Assembly: GCA_030632545.1 (NCBI GenBank)
Contig: DAOVUO010000219.1
Coordinates: forward strand, 1 to 5,418
Origin: Bacteroidales bacterium
Lineage (GTDB): Bacteria > Bacteroidota > Bacteroidia > Bacteroidales > DYOH01
DNA length: 5,418 nt
Direction: 5' to 3'
Shown: positions 1-5,418 of the stretch, piece after piece
Layout of the letters: each line of letters opens with the position of its first letter
Numbering within the stretch: the first letter of the stretch is position 1
Notes under the pieces: model-generated
Told to the model about the DNA's origin: nothing
The model's database searches: none
The model's input: the letters and a program-made list of their open reading frames with translations, nothing else
Program-made: the position numbers and the translations under genes

Positions 1-1
1 A

Positions 2-556
2 AAGTCAAAACGACCTAAGTTTATAAATGATGAAACGCGAGAAAATCCTTTGGATGTTGCAAAGGCACAAACTCGCTCGCTAATGTTGAGAGCAGCTGAG
101 GCCACAGCACTTAGGTCATTGTTAATGGAAGACTTGAAGAATAAAGCACGGCCAGTAATTGTTTTAGGAGATGTTAATGATACTGGATTGAGCGTTACAA
201 CAAAAATAATTTCGGGAGAGCCGCCACATCGTCGTTATCCAATGGATGTGAAAAGAAAAATTTGGGATGTGCTTCTTTATCATGCAAAGGATATTCAGGC
301 ACGTAAATCTTATCAAGATTTTTACTATACGCATATTCATAATGGACATTACGAAAGTTTAGACCAAATTATGGTAAGTGAAGAATTGGTTTCTGAGAAT
401 CCAAATCATATAGCACGAGTTAGCTATGTTTCACTTTTTAACGATCATTTACTCGACCAGACTTTAACTAATGATAGAATTCCAAATTGGAAAAGCGACC
501 ATGGTCTTGTGGTTGCTAGTATTGAATTGAAATTTACTAAAAATACTCAGAAATAG
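2..556 (+). CDS. Endonuclease/exonuclease/phosphatase-fold protein, C-terminal part (5' end cut by window edge)
   Basis: The frame is open from base 2 to the TAG at 554-556, giving 184 visible residues. The in-frame TTG at 50 is not a convincing start because the family-like stretch KSKRPKF lies upstream of it, so the gene begins outside the window. The fold is shown by the GDVND motif (GD at about 167-172), which in EEP proteins carries metal- and substrate-binding Asp/Asn, by LDQIMVS, which resembles the usual DHILVS strand, and by SDHGLVV near the end (494-502 encodes SDH), which holds the catalytic His. EEP enzymes are metal-dependent phosphodiesterases or phosphatases acting on nucleic acids, lipids or nucleotides. 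The substrate cannot be told here, and the N-terminal Asn and Glu metal ligands are out of view. The gene converges on the hydrogenase operon and nothing links it to hydrogen metabolism. The family call is secure; the specific function is unknown. Confidence 0.85.
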   Translation, partial: KSKRPKFINDETRENPLDVAKAQTRSLMLRAAEATALRSLLMEDLKNKARPVIVLGDVNDTGLSVTTKIISGEPPHRRYPMDVKRKIWDVLLYHAKDIQARKSYQDFYYTHIHNGHYESLDQIMVSEELVSENPNHIARVSYVSLFNDHLLDQTLTNDRIPNWKSDHGLVVASIELKFTKNTQK

Positions 557-569
557 AATGATTTTTTTA

Positions 570-619
570 TGGATTTGGTAAAGCCTATTAGTATCTCACT
601 AAAAACTTTGCCAAATCCA
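570..619. other. Long hairpin between convergent genes
   Basis: Arms 570-583 and 606-619 pair over 14 positions, with one G-T wobble on the plus strand. The 22-base loop contains a further 5-bp inverted repeat, TTAGT/ACTAA (588-592 and 598-602). The right arm covers the last codons of the permease gene and the left arm lies beyond its stop. There is no T-tract 3' of the stem on either strand: the T-run 562-568 precedes it on the plus strand and so appears as A-run after it on the minus strand. It is therefore not a canonical intrinsic terminator, but a folded 3' end shared by both transcripts is plausible. Confidence 0.55.
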
Positions 620-1354
620 GAAAATTCCTACTGATATTGCTGCAAATCCAGCAGTAAGGTTAATTACAGAATAACTTAGTTGTTTTCGTTGTTCGGATGA
701 ATATTTGCCTATTATTCCTAATAATGTAGCAAATAATACCATCGCAACGATTGTTCCAGTTGCAAAACCACTAAGATACATTATGGAATCTGTGGAATTA
801 GAAAAAGCAAGAGTTGGGAGTAAACTAATAATGTGAGAAACCCCTGCAAGTCCGTGTATAATACCAATTCCAAGCGAAATAAGTATATTTTGTTTTTCTA
901 ATGTGTTTTTATGCTTATGTTCAATTTGTTCATTATTCTTATAATCGTGCTTATAATTATGCCTATAATTATGTTTATGTTCGTGATTATGAACAAAGTA
1001 TTTCCCTTTTTCGTTCTGATGAACATGAATATGCTTATGGCTTAATTTTTCACTTCTAAATCGCCAAAATGCCCATATTCCAATTATAATCAATAGAAAA
1101 CCAACAATTTGCTCGCTGTGATTTGAAATTTTTTCTACTGGGATAAGCTCTCTAAAAAAATAAAAAAGTATTCCTATAAGTAGCATTCCAATTATATGCC
1201 CAATACCCCACGATAAACCAATTAACCATGAGCGGACTTGACTTTTTATAGCAATTGGCCCTACAGCAGCTAGATGGTCTGGGCCAGCTAAAACGTGCAG
1301 AATTGCTGCAATCAATCCAAACAGTAAAGGGACATTAGAAAAAAAACTTTCCAT
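599..1354 (-). CDS. His-rich nickel/cobalt-type permease (NicO/UreH-like membrane protein)
   Basis: This 251-residue membrane protein has about six hydrophobic segments, near residues 5-31, 42-68, 82-98, 155-181, 190-217 and 228-249. The first segment carries HVLAGPDHLAA (H20, D26, H27), like the His/Asp-His motif of the NicO/UreH-type families. The fourth carries HGLAGVSH (H167, H174). Between the third and fourth segments a hydrophilic loop has 12 His in residues 106-148, including a tandem HNYR-HNYK-HDYK stretch, as expected for metal binding. The ATG lies three bases after the stop of the HyaD-type protease gene, so the two are probably translationally coupled. From the family and position, the likely role is moving nickel across the cytoplasmic membrane for hydrogenase assembly. 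No urease gene is visible. It is not HupE as judged from its motifs. The exact substrate and the direction of transport are inferred; the alternatives are cobalt transport or metal export. Confidence 0.75.
   Translation of the reverse strand: MESFFSNVPLLFGLIAAILHVLAGPDHLAAVGPIAIKSQVRSWLIGLSWGIGHIIGMLLIGILFYFFRELIPVEKISNHSEQIVGFLLIIIGIWAFWRFRSEKLSHKHIHVHQNEKGKYFVHNHEHKHNYRHNYKHDYKNNEQIEHKHKNTLEKQNILISLGIGIIHGLAGVSHIISLLPTLAFSNSTDSIMYLSGFATGTIVAMVLFATLLGIIGKYSSEQRKQLSYSVINLTAGFAAISVGIFWIWQSF
938..973. repeat. Three tandem 12-bp repeats in the permease His loop
   Basis: Three consecutive 12-base units, CTTATAATCGTG, CTTATAATTATG and CCTATAATTATG on the plus strand, encode HDYK, HNYK and HNYR on the minus strand. 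Unit two differs from unit one at two bases and from unit three at one. The unit length is a multiple of three, so gain or loss of copies would keep the frame and change only the His content of the loop. Confidence 0.8.
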
Positions 1355-1357
1355 TTT

Positions 1358-1906
1358 TTAGTCGTTTAATAATTCGCCATTTTTAATTCTGGCAGCTAAA
1401 TTTAAGGCAATATCTGCTACTTTAGGCATTGCAGCTTGTATTTTTTCACTTAGCTCAATTTTCATGGTAAGTATTTCTTTTATTGTAACGGTAATAAGAA
1501 TTAGTCTGGGCATGTCGCCTTTAAATTCAAGAGCATCAAAAAGGTCTTTTAGGCCAATGTCGTGGGAGCTTAATGCAACTGGAAAGTCTGCTGAAAAACG
1601 AGGATAAAGTACGCCAATTGTACCAGCTTCTTTATTATCCATGGTGGCATCTATCATTATTACCTTATCGTAAGCACCAAGTACTGGGAGTAGTTCAAAA
1701 CTACCCGTAGCACCATCAACAATATCTACATAATCAGGGATTTGTCGTTCAGCAAGTTCGTGAATTGCATGAACACCAACACCTTCATCAGCAAGCAAAT
1801 AATTTCCAATGCCCATTATTAGAATTTTGCCTTTTTTACTTTCATTAATTTCGCCTAGAGTTTGAAAATGATTGTTTTGCAGTTTAGTTACTTCCTTGTC
1901 GCTCAT
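1358..1906 (-). CDS. hyaD: HyaD-type [NiFe]-hydrogenase maturation endopeptidase (peptidase family M52)
   Basis: This 182-residue cytoplasmic protease removes the C-terminal peptide of the large-subunit precursor once the Ni-Fe centre is in place. The family signature is clear: GIGNYLLADEGVGV at residues 32-45, VDGATGSFELL at 63-73, MIDAT around D86 and SSHDIGL at 113-119. By alignment with E. coli HybD from memory, the nickel-sensing residues are E41, D86 and H115. The protein begins with about 26 polar residues before the KILIMGIGN strand, where most family members start almost at once. The ATG at 1906 is the only in-frame ATG that keeps this strand, and it has a GA-rich leader. An out-of-frame ATG overlaps just upstream at 1908-1910. 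The gene follows the cytochrome gene after an 85-base gap holding a hairpin, and precedes the permease gene by three bases. Family identity is near certain; its target is very probably the large subunit encoded next door. Confidence 0.93.
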   Translation of the reverse strand: MSDKEVTKLQNNHFQTLGEINESKKGKILIMGIGNYLLADEGVGVHAIHELAERQIPDYVDIVDGATGSFELLPVLGAYDKVIMIDATMDNKEAGTIGVLYPRFSADFPVALSSHDIGLKDLFDALEFKGDMPRLILITVTIKEILTMKIELSEKIQAAMPKVADIALNLAARIKNGELLND

Positions 1907-1913
1907 GCATTTG

Positions 1914-1920
1914 CCCTTTT
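1914..1920 (-). promoter_or_regulatory. Possible ribosome binding site of the protease gene
   Basis: On the minus strand AAAAGGG lies seven bases before the ATG at 1906. It is the most Shine-Dalgarno-like leader in the window; the large-subunit, cytochrome and permease starts have A-rich leaders without a clear motif. It supports the chosen start and its N-terminal extension. Confidence 0.4.
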
Positions 1921-1925
1921 CAATT

Positions 1926-1960
1926 AGGCCTGACAGATTTTATTCTGTCAGGCCTTTTTT
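1926..1960 (+). terminator. Perfect 12-bp hairpin with T-run, terminator-like on the plus strand
   Basis: Arms AGGCCTGACAGA (1926-1937) and TCTGTCAGGCCT (1944-1955) are perfectly complementary around a six-base loop, and T's run to 1960. This is a textbook intrinsic terminator for plus-strand transcription. On the minus strand, the direction of the operon, the stem is preceded by A's and followed by AATTGAAAAGG, so it lacks the U-tract. It sits in the gap between the cytochrome and protease genes. In the operon mRNA it would form a strong hairpin that could limit read-through, or act as a processing or stabilising element, but that is inference. Confidence 0.7.
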
Positions 1961-1991
1961 GTTAAAAATTAACTTATCGTTTCCTCATTTC

Positions 1992-2729
1992 TTAAATTGC
2001 TTCATTTTCTGAAGCATCTTTAAATCGTTCACTTCTAGCAAATTTAAAACCACTAATCATTGATGAACTTTCTCCTCTTGCTTCAAGATAATCGTGGAAG
2101 AAAACTAAGTACATGTGAATAATAGAGAAAATTATTACTAACCACGTTATAATATGATGGATATAGCGAAGATTAGATTCATTACCTGCTAATGCAGTAG
2201 CCCATTTAAATAATTTGGGTAAAAACCACTCTGAAGTAGGAGCAAGCATTGCAAATCCGGTAATCATTTGAAAAAATAAAAGAATAAAAAGACCAAGATA
2301 TGATAATCCAGCAACGGCATTATGCCCAATGCTGATATTTTTTAAACAATCTTCTTTATCTTTCATTAAAAGAATATCTACTTTAAAAACATGCATTACA
2401 TTTTTCCATTGTTTTTTAGTAGTGGGTAAAAAATTCCTAGCATGTGCATATTTATTGCCTACAAATGCCCAATATACTCTAAGTATTAAATTGGCTGTAA
2501 AAATATATGCAGAGCTAAAGTGAATTAATCGTACATAACCCATATAAAATATTTCAGAGGCCTCGGCACTCAGTTGTAATGCTGGTGGATTTGCTATTAT
2601 AAAACCTGTAACAGCAAGTGTAAATAGAGTTAGCACATTGATCCAGTGGAAAAATCGTACTGGAATCTGCCAAACGTATACACGTTTATAATCACAGGTT
2701 CTTTTGTCTATATGACTGGGTATTAACAT
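1992..2729 (-). CDS. cybH: b-type cytochrome subunit of [NiFe] hydrogenase (membrane anchor)
   Basis: This 245-residue integral membrane dihaem cytochrome (HyaC/HydC/CybH family) anchors the hydrogenase dimer and carries electrons from its iron-sulfur clusters to the quinone pool. Four main hydrophobic segments are visible, near residues 30-50, 66-90, 138-163 and 191-212. Candidate haem ligands are H28 (RFFHWIN), H70 (RLIHFSS), H191 (RYIHH) and H205 (IIHMYL). Their spacing, 42 residues in the first pair and 14 in the second, matches what I recall for the ligands of Wolinella succinogenes HydC. The family-typical VYVWQIPVRFFHW start and the end HDYLEARGESSSMISG are both present, and the length is normal. 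The ATG at 2729 lies 27 bases after the large-subunit stop, with an A/T-rich leader and no clear ribosome binding site. The order small-large-cytochrome-protease is the standard arrangement for group 1 membrane-bound uptake hydrogenases. Confidence 0.95.
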   Translation of the reverse strand: MLIPSHIDKRTCDYKRVYVWQIPVRFFHWINVLTLFTLAVTGFIIANPPALQLSAEASEIFYMGYVRLIHFSSAYIFTANLILRVYWAFVGNKYAHARNFLPTTKKQWKNVMHVFKVDILLMKDKEDCLKNISIGHNAVAGLSYLGLFILLFFQMITGFAMLAPTSEWFLPKLFKWATALAGNESNLRYIHHIITWLVIIFSIIHMYLVFFHDYLEARGESSSMISGFKFARSERFKDASENEAI

Positions 2730-2756
2730 ACTTATGTGCTTTAAAATAGTTAATTA

Positions 2757-4490
2757 TTAAATTGAACATGCACCACCTACTTGAACTTGGGAAATATTTT
2801 TTCCATGCTCATCGTAAATGTGAACTGCGCAAGCCAAGCAAGGATCAAAAGAGTGAATAGTTCTTATTATTTCAATTGGATTTTTTGGATCGGCAATAGG
2901 TGTTCCAATTAACGATGATTCGTATGCCGACATTTGACCTTTAGGATCTCTAGGTCCAGCATTCCATGTTGTAGGAACAACCATCTGATAATTTGCAGTT
3001 TTCCCATCCTTAATAACAATCCAGTGTGCTAAGCCACCTCTAGGAGCAGCTTGGTAACCAACACCTTTTGCTTCTTTTGGCCAAGTTTTAGGATCTGTTT
3101 TTTCCATATTAGCCATTCGAGTATCACCATTTTTGATATTCGTAAGCAATTGATTGTAAAACTCCATCGACCAATTTGCCATCAATTGGGTTTCAAGCCC
3201 TCTGGCAGCAGTACGACCAAGAGTAGAGAATAATGCAGATGCTGGAATATCTAAGGTTTGTAGTGCATTGTTTACTACTTGCTGAAATTCGTCAACACCT
3301 TTAACATAACCAACTAAAACTCTCGCTAATGGGCCAACTTCCATAGGTCTGCCATTCCAACGTGGTGTTTTTACAAAGCTATACTTTTGATCAAAATCAA
3401 GATTTTCGTAAGGCGGTTTCGGCCCTGAATACTTAATATTTGTTTCACCCTCCCACGGATGTTTTCCTGCCTCATTTCCATTAGAATATTCGTACCAAGA
3501 ATTATTAATAAATTCCTGAATTTCTGATTGTTTGCGGAAATCTACTTCATGAACTTTAGTTAAATCACCATCTAAAATAATTCCTTGAGGCATTTTGTAA
3601 CTACTCGGATCATTATATCCGTTTGTAGGTAAATCGCCGTAAGACATATAATTTTTAGAGCCTACGCCAATAGTGCCCCAATCTTTATAAAAAGAGGCAA
3701 TTGCTAGTAAATCTGGAATATATACTTGATCTACAAAAGTTTTAGCATCTTCAAATAATTTTCCTATAAAAGCTAGTCGTTCAGAATTTAATCCGCCTGG
3801 GTCTTCTATATTAATTGCCGAAGCCATTCCTCCTACTAAAAAGTGTGGATGTGGATTTTTCCCGCCTAAAATAGTATGTACTTTTACTATTTCTTTTTGC
3901 CATTCTAAGGCTTCCAAATAATGGGCAACAGCTAATAAATTAACCTCAGGTGGAAGTTTATATGCTGAGTGTCCCCAATATCCATTTGCAAAAATGCCCA
4001 ATTGTCCACTATCAACAAATTTTTTAATTTTATTTTTGACATCCGAAAAATAACCTGGTGAACTTTTAGGCCATTTTGAAATACTTTGAGCAAGCACTGA
4101 AGTTGCTTTTGGGTCAGCTTTTAGTACTGCCGTTACATCAACCCAGTCAAGTGCATGTAGGTGATAAAAATGCACTACATGGTCCTGTAGCGAATGAGCG
4201 GCCGTTATTAAGTTTCGTGCTAATTCTGCATTTGGTGGAATTACTATTCCTAGAGCATCTTCTACCGAACGAATTGACGCAATGGCGTGTACTGTAGTAC
4301 ATACTCCACATGCTCGCTGAACAAAAGCCCAAACATCACGTGGATCTCTACCTTCAACTATTTTTTCGAGCCCTCTAACCATTGTAGATGAACACCAAGC
4401 ATTTGAAACAACGCCATCTTTTATTTCTGCTTCAACTCGTAAGTGTCCCTCAATTCGGGTTATAGGATCAATGACTATTCTTTGTGCCAT
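2757..4490 (-). CDS. hyaB: [NiFe]-hydrogenase large (catalytic) subunit precursor, group 1
   Basis: This 577-residue subunit holds the Ni-Fe(CN)2CO site where H2 is split. The N-terminal DPITRIEGHLR carries E14, the position used for proton transfer in relatives. The first ligand motif is RACGVC (C61, C64), followed by H68. APRGGLAHW (around R484) matches the Arg that overhangs the active site. The second ligand motif is DPCLACAVH (C551, C554, H557). The maturation protease should cut after H557 and release a 20-residue peptide (2760-2819 before the stop), somewhat longer than the roughly 15 residues I recall for E. coli HyaB and ending in VGGACSI, with an extra Cys. No signal peptide is present: such subunits are carried out of the cell by the Tat signal of the small subunit. 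The start at 4490 lies 13 bases after the small-subunit stop, with a leader of almost only A and T. Length and motifs are intact, so it should be functional. Confidence 0.98.
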   Translation of the reverse strand: MAQRIVIDPITRIEGHLRVEAEIKDGVVSNAWCSSTMVRGLEKIVEGRDPRDVWAFVQRACGVCTTVHAIASIRSVEDALGIVIPPNAELARNLITAAHSLQDHVVHFYHLHALDWVDVTAVLKADPKATSVLAQSISKWPKSSPGYFSDVKNKIKKFVDSGQLGIFANGYWGHSAYKLPPEVNLLAVAHYLEALEWQKEIVKVHTILGGKNPHPHFLVGGMASAINIEDPGGLNSERLAFIGKLFEDAKTFVDQVYIPDLLAIASFYKDWGTIGVGSKNYMSYGDLPTNGYNDPSSYKMPQGIILDGDLTKVHEVDFRKQSEIQEFINNSWYEYSNGNEAGKHPWEGETNIKYSGPKPPYENLDFDQKYSFVKTPRWNGRPMEVGPLARVLVGYVKGVDEFQQVVNNALQTLDIPASALFSTLGRTAARGLETQLMANWSMEFYNQLLTNIKNGDTRMANMEKTDPKTWPKEAKGVGYQAAPRGGLAHWIVIKDGKTANYQMVVPTTWNAGPRDPKGQMSAYESSLIGTPIADPKNPIEIIRTIHSFDPCLACAVHIYDEHGKNISQVQVGGACSI

Positions 4491-4503
4491 AATTTTTTAT
4501 TTT

Positions 4504-5418
4504 CTATTCTTCAATATTTTGATTGTTAACTTTTGCTCTTTCAAGCGATTCTTTAAGCTCTTTGCGCTTAGCTACATTTACAACAACACCATGAGTTAAA
4601 GCCGCACCAATCGCTACACCAGTAACTATTTTACCAATTTGGTCGGCAGTACTTTCTATACCCATGCCCGCTACATTTGTCAAACGCTCTAAGAATGGAC
4701 TATTGTCCCAAAATCCTGCTTCACTACAGCCAATACATGGATTTCCTGATTTAATTGGAAAGCCAACTCCACTATTCCAGCCCATAGTACCGCATGCATT
4801 ATACGTAACAGGCCCTCTACAACCTAGTTTGTATAAGCAATAGCCTTTTTTTGCATTTTCATCATCAAATGTTTCTGCATAAAGCCCAGCATCAAAATAA
4901 GGACGACGATAACAACTATCGTGTACTCGTTTTCCGTAAAATTCCTTTGGACGACCATGTTCATCTAATTGTGGCAAACGCCCAAATGTTAAATAATGTA
5001 CTAGTACTCCAGTCATTACCTCGCCAATAGGAGGACAACCAGGCACTTTTACAATAGTTTTGTTTTTTATTATAGCACCAACTGGCTCTGAGCCTGTTGG
5101 GTTTGGATAAGCCGATTGAACACCACCGTTTGAAGAGCAACTACCATAAGTAATTATAGCCGCAGCACCTTCAGCAGCTTCTTTAAGAATGGATAGCCCT
5201 GTTTTACCTCCAATAGTGAGATAAACACCGCCATCTTTTGTTGGAATTGCTCCTTCAACTACTAAAATGTACTTTCCGTAGTTTTTTTCCATTGATTGTT
5301 TCTTGGACTCTTCAGCATTAAATCCCGATGGAGCCATCAATGTTTCTGAATAATCTAATGAAATGTGATCGAATAATAAATCTGCGGCAAGTGGGTGAGA
5401 AGAGCGTATAAATGATTC
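4504..5418 (-). CDS. hyaA: [NiFe]-hydrogenase small (electron-transfer) subunit, 5' end cut by window edge
   Basis: 304 residues are visible. The frame is open to the right edge and starts ESFIRSSHPLAADLL, family-typical sequence upstream of the TTG-ATG pair at 5335-5340, so those codons are internal. The Tat signal and the first proximal-cluster Cys motif are off-window. In visible numbering, proximal [4Fe-4S] ligands are C94 (YGSC) and C128 (VPGCPP); distal ligands are H166, C169 (HDSCYRR), C194 and C200 (GYCLYKLGC); and medial [3Fe-4S] ligands are C209, C228 and C231 (CGTMGWN and GNPCIGC). A C-terminal hydrophobic helix at about 260-282 (IGKIVTGVAIGAALTHGVVV) with a charged tail anchors it in the membrane beside the cytochrome b. 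Residue G99, five after C94, is where oxygen-tolerant Hyd-1-type enzymes have an extra Cys. The subunit relays electrons from the Ni-Fe site to the cytochrome. It is the first visible gene of the operon; the promoter is out of view. Confidence 0.97.
   Translation of the reverse strand, partial: ESFIRSSHPLAADLLFDHISLDYSETLMAPSGFNAEESKKQSMEKNYGKYILVVEGAIPTKDGGVYLTIGGKTGLSILKEAAEGAAAIITYGSCSSNGGVQSAYPNPTGSEPVGAIIKNKTIVKVPGCPPIGEVMTGVLVHYLTFGRLPQLDEHGRPKEFYGKRVHDSCYRRPYFDAGLYAETFDDENAKKGYCLYKLGCRGPVTYNACGTMGWNSGVGFPIKSGNPCIGCSEAGFWDNSPFLERLTNVAGMGIESTADQIGKIVTGVAIGAALTHGVVVNVAKRKELKESLERAKVNNQNIEE

Noticed and set aside
164..349. Minus-strand open frame of 61 codons inside the EEP-fold gene
   Set aside because: The plus-strand frame here carries the GDVND motif, and the opposite frame has no recognisable content.
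1961..1991. Possible separate promoter for the protease gene (TAATTTTT resembling the Bacteroidota -7 element TAnnTTTG)
   Set aside because: The match lacks the final G and there is no TTTG about 19 bases upstream, so it cannot be told from AT-rich background.
1998..2016. 7-bp hairpin TGCTTCA/TGAAGCA at the end of the cytochrome gene
   Set aside because: Short, inside coding sequence and without a T-run on the operon strand, so chance is the simplest explanation.
2329..4332. Open frames of 60-73 codons within the cytochrome and large-subunit genes, on the plus strand and in another minus-strand frame
   Set aside because: They lie entirely inside intact, well-recognised genes, resemble no known protein and have no separate start signals.
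5335..5340. TTG-ATG pair as the start of the small subunit
   Set aside because: The frame stays open to the edge, and the upstream codons encode conserved small-subunit sequence (ESFIRSSHPLA and ISLDYSETLMAP).

Overview
The window holds the 3' part of a membrane-bound [NiFe] uptake-hydrogenase operon on the minus strand. It reads right to left as small subunit (5' end cut by the window edge), large subunit, b-type cytochrome, maturation protease and a His-rich nickel/cobalt-type permease. At the left end a plus-strand gene for an endonuclease/exonuclease/phosphatase (EEP)-fold protein, also cut by the window edge, converges on the operon.

The DNA is AT-rich, and most starts have A-rich leaders with little or no Shine-Dalgarno signal. 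Together with the protein sequences this suggests a low-GC, probably anaerobic or facultative bacterium, with Bacteroidota the best guess. This is inference; no taxonomic marker is present.

Layout: 2-556 (+) EEP-fold protein; 557-598 a short convergent intergenic region with a long hairpin; 599-1354 (-) His-rich permease; 1358-1906 (-) HyaD-type protease; 1907-1991 a gap with a perfect 12-bp hairpin whose T-tract is on the plus strand; 1992-2729 (-) cytochrome b; 2757-4490 (-) large subunit; 4504-5418 (-) small subunit. No stretch over 300 bases lacks a gene. The operon promoter, the Tat signal peptide and the N-terminal proximal-cluster Cys motif of the small subunit lie beyond the right edge.

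How the genes work together: the permease probably supplies nickel for the active site. HyaD senses the filled site and removes the C-terminal peptide of the large subunit. The large and small subunits then form the H2-oxidising dimer outside the cytoplasmic membrane, and the dihaem cytochrome b passes the electrons to the quinone pool. The small subunit has Gly where oxygen-tolerant Hyd-1-type enzymes carry one of two extra Cys, which favours a standard, oxygen-sensitive enzyme. I found no clearly undescribed system. The points most worth a second look are the wrongly oriented terminator-like hairpin inside the operon, the His-rich permease coupled to the protease gene, and the Cys-containing tail of the large-subunit propeptide.
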